Assembly: GCF_021390475.1 (NCBI RefSeq)
Contig: NZ_JAJUWS010000052.1
Span: 1 to 45,307, forward strand
DNA from: Streptomyces sp. ST2-7A
Lineage (GTDB): Bacteria; Actinomycetota; Actinomycetes; Streptomycetales; Streptomycetaceae
Reading direction: 5' to 3'
Length of the DNA stretch: 45,307 nucleotides
In this document: positions 16,442 through 25,806 of the stretch, one piece after another
How positions within the stretch are numbered: position 1 is the stretch's first letter
Layout of the letters: every line of letters starts with the position of its first letter
Position numbers and translations under genes: made by a program
Notes under the pieces: model-generated
Seen by the model: only the letters and a program-made list of their open reading frames with translations
Database searches by the model: none
What the model was told of the DNA's origin: nothing

Positions 16442-17461
16442 ATGGACCCCCGTCCCCTGCCCTCCGGGCGCACCACCCTCACCCCCCTGGCCCTGGGCAC
16501 CGCCGCGTTGGCCGGGCTCTACCACCCGGTGGACGGGGAACAGGCGGCGGCCACCGTGGAGGCCGCCTGGGAAACCGGGATCCGCACCTTCGACACCGCC
16601 CCCCATTACGGCCTGGGCCTGGCCGAACGCCGCCTCGGGGCCGCCCTGCGCGACCGTCCGCGCGAGACCTTCACCCTCTCCACCAAGGTCGGCCGACTGC
16701 TGCGTCCCCTGTCCTCCCCCCGGGGCGACGACCTCGCCAACGGCTTCGCGGTCCCCGCGACCCACGAGCGGGTGTGGGACTTCGGCGCGGCCGGCGTGCG
16801 CCGCTCGCTGGAGGAGAGCCTGGAGCGCCTCGGGCTGGACCGCGTGGACATCGCCCTGGTCCACGACCCGGACGACCACGCCCGACAGGCCCTGGAGGAG
16901 GCGCTCCCCGAACTGCACCGCTTGCGCGACGAGGGCGTGGTGGACGCGATCGGCGTGGGTATGAACAGCACCCCGCTGCTCACCCGCTTCGTCCGGGAGG
17001 CCGACCCCGACCTCGTGCTGTGCGCCGGCCGCTGGACCCTCCTGGACCACTCCGCCCTCGCCGACCTGCTGCCCGCCGCCGTCGAACACGGTGTCGGAGT
17101 GCTGGTCGGCGGCGTCTTCAACTCCGGGCTGCTGGCCGATCCCCGCCCCGGCGCCGCCTTCGACTACGCCGAGGCGCCCCCGCACCTGGTGGAACGGGCC
17201 CTGCGGCTGAGGGAGGTCTGTGGGCGCCACGGGGTCTCCCTGCGCACCGCGGCCCTGCGCTTCCCCTTCGGCCACCCGGCGGTGGTCGGAGTGCTGACCG
17301 GTGGACGTTCCGCCGAAGAGGTCGCCGAGGCGGCCGAGGCGCTCGCAGTCCCCCTGCCGCCCGAGCTGTGGGCCGATCTGCGGGCCGCGGGCCTCCTGCC
17401 CGAGGGGGTGCCGGTTCCGCAGGGGCCCCCCGTGGCCGACGGCGGGGCGGGGGAGGGGTGA
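16442..17461 (+). CDS. Aldo/keto reductase, predicted L-fucose (D-threo-aldose) 1-dehydrogenase
   Basis: 339 residues from ATG 16442. TIM-barrel AKR with the catalytic tetrad visible: Asp and Tyr in TFDTAPHYGLGLAERRLG, Lys in LSTKVGRLL, His in ALVHDPDD. The extended sequence around the Tyr is typical of the D-threo-aldose 1-dehydrogenase subgroup, which oxidises L-fucose to L-fucono-lactone. The C-terminal AALRFPFGHPAVVGVLTGGR binds the nucleotide phosphate end. It precedes the lactonase gene with almost no gap. The last 20 residues are low complexity. Confidence 0.88.
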   Translation: MDPRPLPSGRTTLTPLALGTAALAGLYHPVDGEQAAATVEAAWETGIRTFDTAPHYGLGLAERRLGAALRDRPRETFTLSTKVGRLLRPLSSPRGDDLANGFAVPATHERVWDFGAAGVRRSLEESLERLGLDRVDIALVHDPDDHARQALEEALPELHRLRDEGVVDAIGVGMNSTPLLTRFVREADPDLVLCAGRWTLLDHSALADLLPAAVEHGVGVLVGGVFNSGLLADPRPGAAFDYAEAPPHLVERALRLREVCGRHGVSLRTAALRFPFGHPAVVGVLTGGRSAEEVAEAAEALAVPLPPELWADLRAAGLLPEGVPVPQGPPVADGGAGEG

Positions 17462-17466
17462 GGGGC

Positions 17467-18351
17467 GTGCCGCTGATCGACGCCCACCACCACGTGTGGG
17501 ACCCGGCGGTCCGGGAGCAGCCGTGGATCACCGGCGAGGAGATGGCGCCGCTGCGCCGTGCCTTCACACCGGACGATCTGAGGGCGGTGACCCGGGCCGC
17601 CGGCATCGACGCCACCGTGGTCGTGCAGACGGTCACCGAACCGACGGAGACCCCCGAACTCCTGGCCCTGGCGGCGGCCGGGCCGTCGATCGCCGGCGTG
17701 GTGGGGTGGACGGACCTCGTCGCCCCGGACGTCACCGACCGGATCGCGGCCCTGCGCGCCGCCCCGGGCGGTGACCGACTGGTGGGCATCCGTTCGCAGG
17801 TGCAGGCGGTCCGTGACCCCCGCGACCTGCTCGGGCCCTCCGCCGACCGCGGCCGGGCCGCGCTCGTCGCGCACGGACTGGTCCACGAACTGGTCATCAC
17901 ATCGGAGCAGTTGCCCGAGGTCGTCGAGGCCGCCGAGCGGGCCCCGGCCCCGACCCTGGTCCTGGACCACCTGGGCAAGCCACCCATCGCGGGCGGCGAC
18001 CCGGAGCGCTTCCGCGCCTGGTCGGCAGGGCTGCGCCGGTTGGCGGCGCTCCCGCACACCGTCGCGAAGGTCTCCGGCCTGGTCACCGAGGCCGACCACC
18101 GCCGGTGGACCGGAGCCGACCTGCGGCCCTTCGTCGAGACGGCGCTGGAGGCGTTCGGACCCGACCGGTTGATGTTCGGCACCGACTGGCCCGTCTGCCT
18201 GCTCGCGGCCGATCACCGCACCGTGCTGGAGACCACCCGGAGATTGCTCGCACCGCTGGCGGAGGGGGAGCGGGCCGCCGTGCTCGGCGGCACCGCGCTG
18301 CGGGTCTACGGGTTGCGACCCCACCACTCACCGGGGATCACCGCCTCCTGA
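17467..18351 (+). CDS. Amidohydrolase family lactonase, predicted L-fucono-1,5-lactonase
   Basis: 294 residues from GTG 17467 (10 nt after GGGAGG). GTG 17458, which overlaps the previous stop as GTGA, is an equally credible start and adds three residues. Amidohydrolase_2 motifs: LIDAHHHVWDP at the N terminus (metal HxH), LVLDHLGKP, AKVSGLVTEA and MFGTDWPVCLL with the catalytic Asp. This subgroup includes L-fuconolactonase and L-rhamnono-lactonase. It should open the lactone made by the aldo/keto reductase, completing the route from L-fucose to pyruvate and lactate. No transporter or mutarotase gene is present nearby. Confidence 0.9.
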   Translation: MPLIDAHHHVWDPAVREQPWITGEEMAPLRRAFTPDDLRAVTRAAGIDATVVVQTVTEPTETPELLALAAAGPSIAGVVGWTDLVAPDVTDRIAALRAAPGGDRLVGIRSQVQAVRDPRDLLGPSADRGRAALVAHGLVHELVITSEQLPEVVEAAERAPAPTLVLDHLGKPPIAGGDPERFRAWSAGLRRLAALPHTVAKVSGLVTEADHRRWTGADLRPFVETALEAFGPDRLMFGTDWPVCLLAADHRTVLETTRRLLAPLAEGERAAVLGGTALRVYGLRPHHSPGITAS

Positions 18352-18470
18352 GGAGGCCCGGTGGGCCGGCGTCCGAACGGCCGGGTCCCCGATCGGCGCG
18401 AACCCCACCACGCCCCACCGGACACCGGTCGTCCGGACCCCGGCGGGCCTTCCGTCGGGCGTCCGCCGAA

Positions 18471-18496
18471 GGTGCCGGCCGGCGCCGGCCGGCACC
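18471..18496. terminator. 26-bp perfect palindrome, probable bidirectional terminator
   Basis: A perfectly self-complementary 26-bp block centred at 18483/18484, built from GGTGCCGGCCGGC and its complement. It lies 120 bp after the lactonase stop and 206 bp from the convergent regulator stop. The rest of 18352-18701 holds no gene apart from the heptamer repeat. Confidence 0.5.
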
Positions 18497-18589
18497 GTGC
18501 CGGGCGACGGTGGGGACCGGCCCGACGCGGTCTCCCCGACCCGTGACATCCGTACGTCCCACCGGACCGGGGCGGTGGTACACCCCGCC

Positions 18590-18673
18590 GGGAGCCGGGA
18601 GCCGGGAGCCGGGAGCCGGGAGCCGGGAGCCGGGAGCCGGGAGCCGGGAGCCGGGAGCCGGGAGCCGGGAGCC
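18590..18673. repeat. 12-copy perfect tandem heptamer (GGGAGCC)n
   Basis: Twelve uninterrupted copies of GGGAGCC, 84 bp, in the convergent gap between the lactonase gene and the IclR gene; it ends 28 bp from the IclR stop. Because 7 is not a multiple of 3, every frame through it cycles through the same short peptide pattern, which explains the spurious open frames. It is a classic candidate for slipped-strand length variation. Confidence 0.95.
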
Positions 18674-18701
18674 GCCCCGACCCCCGCCCGACACCGGCGG
18701 G

Positions 18702-20297
18702 TCAGTCCGTCGGCACCCGGTGCAGCCGGGCGGCCGGGACCAGTTCCCGTTCGATCGCCTCGACCGCACGCCGCAGGGCCGGCAACAGCTCCGCCCGTGC
18801 CCGTCGCGGATCGCGCCGCCCGGCGGGCATCGCCAGGTTGACCGCCGCCACGACCTCTCCCGTCCCGCCGCGTCCGTTCCGCACCGGCACCGCGATGGAG
18901 CGCAGCCCCACCTCCAACTCCTCGTTGCCCATCGCGTATCCGTCCCGGGCCACCTCGTCCAGCAGCGCCGTCAGTCGCGCCGGATCGGTCACCGTGTGCG
19001 AGGTCAGCGCGCGGGGCTCGATCGCCCGCAGGGCCCGGGCCCGACCGATCGGATCCCGACCGGCCAACAGCACCCGGCCGCTCGCCGTCGGGTACGCCGG
19101 GAAACGCGTGCCGGGCCCGAGGTCCGCGCTCATGATCCGTTCGGTCGCGACCCGGGCCACGTAGCGGATCTCCGCCCCCTCCGGGCCGGCGGGAACGGTC
19201 AGGGAGGCGGACTCGCCCACCCGCCCCGCCAGCGCCACCAGATGCGGACGCGCGATGTCCGCCAGGGTCATCCGGGTGGCGCGGGAATGGCCCAACCCCA
19301 GTACCCGGGGGGTGAGCCGCCACCGTCCCGCCTCCTCGACGGCGTGCCCCGTGTACCGCAGGGAGAACAGCGCGCGCCGGACGCTCGCGCGCGGCAGACC
19401 GAGCAGCCGGGACACCGCGGCCGGGGTGGTCCCGTGCCGGCCGGTCTCCAGGGCGGCGATCACGGCCGGCCCGCGGGCCAGGGACTCCACGAACTCGGCC
19501 CCCAGCCGTTCCTTGGCCGCGTGCAGCGCCGTCGCGTCCCACCATCGCCCGTCGTCGTGGGGCCCGTCGGCCCCCGGGTCGGAGCGCAACCGTTCCTCCA
19601 TCACGGCGGCGCACTCCCGCATCCGGGGCAACAGGTCGGCCCGCAGCGAATCGGTGTCGTGTCGGGCCCGGTGGGAGACGACGCTCAACGCTCCCACCGG
19701 ATCCTCCCCGGGCCAGGGCGAGAGCTGGACGGCCACCGAGACCAGCCCGGGCTCGCCCCCGCCCTCGCCGGTGCGGGAGACCCCACCGGCGCCGTCCCGG
19801 GCGGGCCCGGTCTCCCCGTCGGGACCCGGGGACCCGTTCCCCGGTGTCAACAGCACGCCGGCGGCGGCCCGTCCCACCGGCAGTCGGTCACCGGGTCGGA
19901 ACCCCACCCGCACCACCCGGCGCCGCAGCGCCAGGTGGGCCAGTCGCACCGAGTCGCCGTCCGGCACGCTCAGCGCGACCGATTCGTCCACCTCCTCCGC
20001 CAGGGCGTCGGCCATCGCGCCGACCGGCCCGCTCAACCCCCGGGTGGAGGCGAGGAAGGCGTTGCCCGGCAGGGCGAGCGCGCCGGTGTGCGTCACCCGG
20101 TGGTCCTCGACCCGGACCAATCCCAGCTCCGCGAGGGTCCCGACGGTGCGGTCCAGGGTGGATCGGGCGATCCCGGTGGCCCGGGCCAACTCGCCCGCCG
20201 GTACCGCCGATGCCCGGTGCCCGGCCAGTTCCCCCAACACGGCCAGGCCGCGCAGGAAGGGACCAACCGTTTCCGCCGGCGGCCCGTCGTCGCTCAT
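18702..20297 (-). CDS. Tandem IclR-family transcriptional regulator
   Basis: 531 residues from ATG 20297 with AAGGGGG upstream, about twice the usual IclR length. Two complete IclR modules are visible. Module 1: HTH at about 12-60 (LARATGIARSTLDRTVGTL) and an effector domain to about 250. Module 2: HTH from about 285 (VSRLLGLPRASVRRALFSL) and an effector domain with SASLTVPAGPEGAEIRYVARV, FPAYPTASGRVLLAG and the C-terminal VAAVNLAM. Duplicated IclR proteins of this kind are found next to beta-ketoadipate genes in Streptomyces (from memory). The divergent PcaF-like thiolase gene and the palindrome between them make it the likely regulator of that gene. Confidence 0.92.
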   Translation of the reverse strand: MSDDGPPAETVGPFLRGLAVLGELAGHRASAVPAGELARATGIARSTLDRTVGTLAELGLVRVEDHRVTHTGALALPGNAFLASTRGLSGPVGAMADALAEEVDESVALSVPDGDSVRLAHLALRRRVVRVGFRPGDRLPVGRAAAGVLLTPGNGSPGPDGETGPARDGAGGVSRTGEGGGEPGLVSVAVQLSPWPGEDPVGALSVVSHRARHDTDSLRADLLPRMRECAAVMEERLRSDPGADGPHDDGRWWDATALHAAKERLGAEFVESLARGPAVIAALETGRHGTTPAAVSRLLGLPRASVRRALFSLRYTGHAVEEAGRWRLTPRVLGLGHSRATRMTLADIARPHLVALAGRVGESASLTVPAGPEGAEIRYVARVATERIMSADLGPGTRFPAYPTASGRVLLAGRDPIGRARALRAIEPRALTSHTVTDPARLTALLDEVARDGYAMGNEELEVGLRSIAVPVRNGRGGTGEVVAAVNLAMPAGRRDPRRARAELLPALRRAVEAIERELVPAARLHRVPTD

Positions 20298-20360
20298 CCC
20301 CGGCCCCCTTTACCCGGCGATCGGACGGTGGTGACGGTCGTCGCACCGGTGGTCACGTCG

Positions 20361-20389
20361 TTGACAGCCGGTCGCGGTCGGGCGAGACT
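20361..20389 (+). promoter_or_regulatory. Predicted promoter of the thiolase gene
   Basis: TTGACA (20361-20366), spacer of 17 nt, GAGACT (20384-20389, fits TAnnnT except the first base). The predicted start of transcription is near 20396, directly before the palindromic operator. Confidence 0.5.
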
Positions 20390-20403
20390 CGGCGCGCAGA
20401 GAA

Positions 20404-20428
20404 ATGAACAACAGTTCATCTCACGAAC
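20404..20428. promoter_or_regulatory. Palindromic operator, overlapping GTTC/GAAC half-sites
   Basis: Perfect palindrome ATGAAC-AACA-GTTCAT at 20404-20419. Its right half-site GTTC forms a second pair GTTC-N7-GAAC reaching 20428. It is placed just downstream of the predicted start point, ideal for repression by the divergently encoded IclR protein. An in-frame ATG inside it (20404) is not the thiolase start. Confidence 0.55.
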
Positions 20429-20490
20429 ATATCCCGGGTTCCGGGCCTTTGTCGGCACCGGAACCCGGATCATCGGGAGGACCCGGGAAG

Positions 20491-21693
<1,203 letters not shown>

Positions 21694-21701
21694 GGTCGAG
21701 C

Positions 21702-21725
21702 GACCCCGGTCCCCGCCCCGGGGTC
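21702..21725 (+). terminator. Hairpin after thiolase gene
   Basis: Perfect 8-bp stem GACCCCGG/CCGGGGTC with an 8-nt loop, 8 bp after the stop codon. The remaining gap to 21904 shows no gene. Confidence 0.55.
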
Positions 21726-21904
21726 CCGTCACGCCGCCTCCGGTATCGGCGCCGGCTCCCCGTCTCACGGGAGCACCGATGCCGAACGAGGGCCCAATTG
21801 GTTGTTTCTGTCGCCTTGTCCACTCTTGTCGGGGCCGGCGGGATCGCGGGACAGTGGGGTCACCGGCAGACGCCGGACCCCCACATCCCGAAGGGAAGTG
21901 CGCG

Positions 21905-22537
21905 ATGGCAGTCCACGAGCGCACCGGGCGGGGCACCGAGCCCCGCCACCCGCAATCCCCCGCCCCGACGGCCTCCCACCACGAGGCCTCCGTCTCCGGA
22001 ACCGAACGAGGCTTCGGTGCCTCGCAGGCGGGACGGTTACTCGCCGTCCTGCGGGTCGCGGCCGGTCTGATCTTCCTCTGGGCTTTCCTCGACAAGATGT
22101 TCGCGCTCGGTTGGGCCACTCCCTCCGGGCGGGGCTGGGTGGAGGGCGGGTCCCCGACCGCCGGCTTCCTCGGCTCGGTCTCGGTCGGCCCGTTCGAGTC
22201 CCTCTTCAACTCCTGGGCCGGTGCGGCCTGGGCCGATTGGCTCTTCATGTTGGGGCTGCTCGGGGTGGGTCTCGCCCTGGTCCTGGGCGTGGCCCTGTGG
22301 CCCGCCGCGATAGCCGGCGCGCTGATGCTGGCCTTTCTCTGGGTGGCGGTCTGGCCGCCCGCGCGGTTCCTGAGCGACGGTTCGCCCAGCGGATCCACCA
22401 ACCCGCTGGTCGACCAGCACGTCGTCTACGCGGCGGCGGCGTTCGTCCTCGCCTCCACCCGGGCCGGCGACACCTGGGGCCTGGGACGGCTCTGGTCCCG
22501 TGTCGCCCCGGTCGAGCGGTTCCCCTGGATCCGTTGA
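21905..22537 (+). CDS. DoxX/DoxD-like membrane protein
   Basis: 210 residues from ATG 21905 with AAGGGA 8 nt upstream. A 40-residue polar N terminus is followed by about four transmembrane helices: LLAVLRVAAGLIFLWAFLDK, the region WLFMLGLLGVGLALVLGVAL, IAGALMLAFLWVAVW and VVYAAAAFVLAS. The first helix (RVAAGLIFLWAFLDKMF) is the family signature. DoxX-like proteins have been linked to quinone redox and oxidative stress, but function is uncertain here. It is monocistronic with a strong terminator. Confidence 0.85.
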   Translation: MAVHERTGRGTEPRHPQSPAPTASHHEASVSGTERGFGASQAGRLLAVLRVAAGLIFLWAFLDKMFALGWATPSGRGWVEGGSPTAGFLGSVSVGPFESLFNSWAGAAWADWLFMLGLLGVGLALVLGVALWPAAIAGALMLAFLWVAVWPPARFLSDGSPSGSTNPLVDQHVVYAAAAFVLASTRAGDTWGLGRLWSRVAPVERFPWIR

Positions 22538-22593
22538 TCGGACCGGAGGCCCGAACGGGTCGGCGCCGCCCCGCACCCCGCACCCCGAGAAGG

Positions 22594-22623
22594 CCCCGCC
22601 ACCCCCTCCCGGGGGTGGCGGGG
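22594..22623 (+). terminator. Rho-independent-type terminator after DoxX-like gene
   Basis: Perfect 13-bp stem CCCCGCCACCCCC/GGGGGTGGCGGGG with a TCCC loop, followed by TCCTTT. It begins 57 bp after the stop. Confidence 0.85.
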
Positions 22624-23054
22624 TCCTTTCGCGCACCCCGATCCGGCCCGGAGCCGCGCCCCATCCGGCCCGACACGATGGCCCGGGTGCCCGGAAACCG
22701 CCCCGACGGTCCCCGGGGCCCGTCCCTCCGCCAGGGGTGACGCGTGGACGACCGGTCCGTTCACCACGCGGCCGACCGGACCCCGGAAACCCCCGAACAG
22801 AGGTGATCCGGACCCACGCCGGGTGGTGACCATCGGCCGCGGGACGATAGCAGAGCGGTGCGCCGGCCCCCGAACCTTTATCGGTTGGTGATGATTCCGG
22901 ATCCTCCCGAGGGGCGCACGGTCTACCTTCCGGATGCGTTCGGAGCGGGCTTTTCCCGCTCGCCCCGCCCGGCACCGACCGGGCGCGCCCCTCCCGCCCG
23001 CGTCCCGATCCGTGGCGCGTGGGAGACGGGGCGGCACCCCGGAAAGGAGATTCT
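22624..23054. other. Intergenic region upstream of DUF4142 gene
   Basis: 431 bp without a supported gene. A less GC-rich island at about 22846-22935 (including ACCTTTATCGGTTGGTGATG) is the most likely promoter region, but no consensus pair is clear. Confidence 0.35.
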
Positions 23055-24002
23055 GTGCGCCTGGTCCCCCGGCGTTCCGGCATCGGCGGAGCCTTCACCT
23101 CCGCCCATACGTTCGGCACCGGCATGGTCATCGCCGCGCTCGCCCTCACCATGGCGGCGTTGCTGATTCCCGTGAGGCTCTTCGAGGGAACGGCGATGGC
23201 CGGCCCCGGAGGTCTGATCGTCGACGACCGACTGGGCACCCTGACCACGCAGTACGGGCCCCTGACCCCCACCGACCGCGACTTCGTGCGCAAGGTGCGC
23301 AGCGCCGGTCTGTGGGAGGGGCCCGCGGGACGGCAGGCCCAGGAACGGGGTCAGAGCGAGACCGTGCGCATCGCCGGCGACCATCTGGTCGACGGCCACA
23401 ATCTGCTCGACGAACTCGCCATCGAGACCGGTCGGGTACTCGGCATCGAGTTGCCCAACCAGCCCTCGGCCCAACAGCGCGCGTGGCTGGCGGAGCTGGA
23501 GGCGGCCCCCATCGATCAGTACGAGGTGCTGTTCGCCAACATCCTGCGCCGCGCCCACGGCCGGGTCTTCACCCTGGTCGCCCTGGTACGCGCGGAGACC
23601 CAGAACTCCCTGGTCCGGGAACTCGCCAACCAGGCCAACGAGACGGTACTCGACCACATCACCGTCCTGGAGGCCACCGGGCTGGTGGACTACGGATCGC
23701 TGGACGACGACGGCATCGGAAGCATCAGCAAGCGCGTCGCCGGCCCCAGGTCCCCGCGCCGCGCCCGTCGCACCGCCACGGGGTGCGGTCGACGCCGTCC
23801 CGACGGACGCCCGGTGGGCCGTCCGGGGGGCCGCTCGACGGACGACCGGCCGGGCCGGCGTTCCGGGGGAGGACGCCTGTTCGTCCTCCGGGAAGGGCAT
23901 GGACCGGCCCGGCCCCCCACCCTCCACCCGGCATCGACGCTGAACCCACCACCCCACCCCCTTCCCCACGACAACGGAGCGACCCATGAGGGACACGAGT
24001 GA
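23055..24002 (+). CDS. DUF4142 secreted/membrane-anchored protein with aberrant C terminus
   Basis: 315 residues from GTG 23055, preceded by GGAAAGGAGA. A single hydrophobic segment (about 20-45) serves as signal anchor. The DUF4142 domain is at about 70-215: LTPTDRDFVRKVRSAGLWEGPAGRQA, GDHLVDGHNLLDELA, LPNQPSAQQRAWLAEL, FANILRRAHGRVFTLVALVRAET and ANETVLDHITVLEATGLVDY. Function in the family is unknown. After about residue 225 the frame runs on into Arg/Pro/Gly-rich residues with codon use unlike a real gene and overlaps the next gene by 17 bp. I suspect a frameshift or lost stop near 23735, so the true product may end much earlier. It pairs with the DUF1996 gene. Confidence 0.78.
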   Translation: MRLVPRRSGIGGAFTSAHTFGTGMVIAALALTMAALLIPVRLFEGTAMAGPGGLIVDDRLGTLTTQYGPLTPTDRDFVRKVRSAGLWEGPAGRQAQERGQSETVRIAGDHLVDGHNLLDELAIETGRVLGIELPNQPSAQQRAWLAELEAAPIDQYEVLFANILRRAHGRVFTLVALVRAETQNSLVRELANQANETVLDHITVLEATGLVDYGSLDDDGIGSISKRVAGPRSPRRARRTATGCGRRRPDGRPVGRPGGRSTDDRPGRRSGGGRLFVLREGHGPARPPTLHPASTLNPPPHPLPHDNGATHEGHE

Positions 24003-25494
24003 CACCCGGGAGGCCGAGGGCCGTGGTGGCGGCCGGCGCAACCGGGGCCACAAACGCCGCGGGCTGACCACCCGGCTCACCGTCCTGGTGACCACCCTGG
24101 CCGTCGGAGCCGCCGGCACCGTGATCGCCACCCAGTACGCCTCGGCCGGCAACAAGCAGCGGGACACCGCGCGCGAGCAGACCCGCGGCCAGGCCTGGCA
24201 CGGGACCATCAGGTGCCCGAACGTCGGTGACCAACTGGAGGACGTGCCGGACGACGTGCGGGCCCGGGTGGACCGGGAACTCTCCCGCCTCGACGCCCAG
24301 CTCGCGGTCGCCTACCGGCAGTTGGCCCGCCAGCGGGGCAACCCCCGGCGCGTGATGACGAAGTTGGAGAACAAGCGCTCCTCCACCATCGGCCGCATCG
24401 TGCGGACCCTGGGCTCGGTGACCGAGAGTCCCGACCACCTGCGCGGTCTGGCCGGGTGCGACTTCCAGCGCGGCCGACCGGGTGGGAACCCGGAGCCGCC
24501 GCCCGTGGAGGGTGGCGAGGGCGAGGGCGAGGAGATCGGCGGAGTCGGCGAGGGCATCGGCGGAGTCGGTGAGGGCGAGGGCGACGAGAGCGGCGAGCCC
24601 ATCGAGAACGGCCCCGTTCCCGAGGACTTCGTCGACATCACCACCGTGGCGCCCAACGTCAACGAGCCGATCCTCGGCGAGAACGCCTCCACCGGCACCC
24701 TGTCGCTGGAGTGCGGCCGCAACGAGGAGGGCCGCTACAACTCCGACAACGTCATCGTCGCCCCCGGCGTGAGCAACGGCGCCCACCACATGCACGACTA
24801 CGTGGGCAACGTCTCCACCGACGCCTTCTCCACCAACGAGAGCCTGGAGGCCGCCGACACCACCTGCGCCAACGGCGACCGTTCCACCCACTACTGGCCG
24901 GTCATCCGGATCCAGGACGGCACCGACGAGCAGGACGCCGACCAGCCCGGTGGTGGCCTCGACGGCAACATCGGCACCATCCTGACCCCGGAGACCGTCA
25001 CCCTGCAGTTCCGCGGCAACCCGTTGGACGAGGTCACGGCGATGCCGCGGTTCCTGCGCATCATCACCGGTGACGCGCGCGCCTTCACCAACGGCACGGC
25101 CAACGCCAACTCCTCGTGGAGCTGCACCGGTTTCGAGGACCGACAGCTGACGGACCGGTACCCGATCTGCCCCGAGGGCAGCAGCGTGGTGCGCACCTTC
25201 GAGTTCCAGAGCTGCTGGGACGGGGAGAACGCCGACAGCGCCAACCACCGCAGCCACGTGGACTTCGCGCGCGAGGACGGCAGTTGCGCCGACGGCTTCG
25301 TGGCCATCCCGCAGCTGGTGCACCGCATCACCTACGACGTCCCGCCGGGCGCCGTGTACGCGGTGGACAGCTTCCCCGAGCAGCTGCACAAGCCGATCAC
25401 CGACCACAGCGACTTCATCAACGTCATGACCGACGAGCAGATGAACACATTGCTGGAGTGCGTGAACGGCGGGGAGCGGTGCGGACCGGAGTGA
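23986..25494 (+). CDS. DUF1996 domain secreted protein
   Basis: 502 residues from ATG 23986. An N-terminal membrane/signal segment is at about 28-50 (LTVLVTTLAVGAAGTVIA). A helical, charged region (about 65-160) is followed by a Gly/Glu repeat linker (about 165-205, GEGEEIGGVGEGIGGVGEGE). The DUF1996 domain (about 215-495) has VIVAPGVSNGAHHMHDYVGN, STHYWPVIRIQDG, CPEGSSVVRTFEFQSCWDG and SHVDFAREDGSCADGFVAIPQL. The conserved His/Asp/Trp positions are typical; the biochemical role is unknown. It is cotranscribed with the DUF4142 gene. Confidence 0.92.
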   Translation: MRDTSDTREAEGRGGGRRNRGHKRRGLTTRLTVLVTTLAVGAAGTVIATQYASAGNKQRDTAREQTRGQAWHGTIRCPNVGDQLEDVPDDVRARVDRELSRLDAQLAVAYRQLARQRGNPRRVMTKLENKRSSTIGRIVRTLGSVTESPDHLRGLAGCDFQRGRPGGNPEPPPVEGGEGEGEEIGGVGEGIGGVGEGEGDESGEPIENGPVPEDFVDITTVAPNVNEPILGENASTGTLSLECGRNEEGRYNSDNVIVAPGVSNGAHHMHDYVGNVSTDAFSTNESLEAADTTCANGDRSTHYWPVIRIQDGTDEQDADQPGGGLDGNIGTILTPETVTLQFRGNPLDEVTAMPRFLRIITGDARAFTNGTANANSSWSCTGFEDRQLTDRYPICPEGSSVVRTFEFQSCWDGENADSANHRSHVDFAREDGSCADGFVAIPQLVHRITYDVPPGAVYAVDSFPEQLHKPITDHSDFINVMTDEQMNTLLECVNGGERCGPE

Positions 25495-25604
25495 TCCCCG
25501 GCCGGTCCCCGGCCGACGGGGTCTGACCCGGATCCATCCGGGACCCACCGGCCCGTGACCCGAACCGCCGCCCCGGGGCGATGACGACCCCATCACCCCG
25601 GGGC

Positions 25605-25660
25605 GGCCCCTCCCCTCACCGGATCCCGCCGGGAAGCCGGTTCCGGTGAGGGGAGGGGCC
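25605..25660. terminator. Very long hairpin after DUF1996 gene
   Basis: Perfect 19-bp arms 25605-25623 and 25642-25660 with an 18-nt loop; an outer ATGAC/GTCAT pair (25581-25585 with 25661-25665) could extend it. It is 110 bp after the DUF1996 stop and lies on the far side of the minus-strand genes, so it probably ends transcription from both directions. Confidence 0.75.
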
Positions 25661-25723
25661 GTCATTCCCCCGTCTCCTCCGGTGGTCGTTCGGCCACGAC
25701 GCGCCGTGCCGCCGGTCGCGGGT

Positions 25724-25779
25724 GGGGCGTGCGCTCGATGCGCGCACGCCCCTTCCCCGGCGGGACCGGCCGGGGAAGG
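25724..25779. terminator. Two back-to-back hairpins
   Basis: First stem of 11 bp: GGGGCGTGCGC (25724-25734) with GCGCACGCCCC (25742-25752). Second stem of 11 bp: CCTTCCCCGGC (25751-25761) with GCCGGGGAAGG (25769-25779). The first is a near copy of the terminator of the PucR-type gene at 26547-26585. Probably a terminator for minus-strand transcription from the NTF2-like gene. Confidence 0.6.
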
Positions 25780-25806
25780 GGATCCCGGTCGTTCGGCTCG
25801 TTCGGC

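Noticed and set aside
18590..18673. CRISPR array
   Set aside because: The repeat unit is 7 bp without spacers, and no cas gene is nearby.
18497..18841. Proteins with repeated GSREPGA/PGSRLPA-like peptide across the heptamer array
   Set aside because: They arise from translating the (GGGAGCC)12 repeat in any frame; no start site or conserved domain supports them.
20404..20490. N-terminal extension of the thiolase from ATG 20404
   Set aside because: That ATG is part of the palindromic operator, and the added residues are not thiolase-like; ATG 20491 gives the standard 400-residue length.
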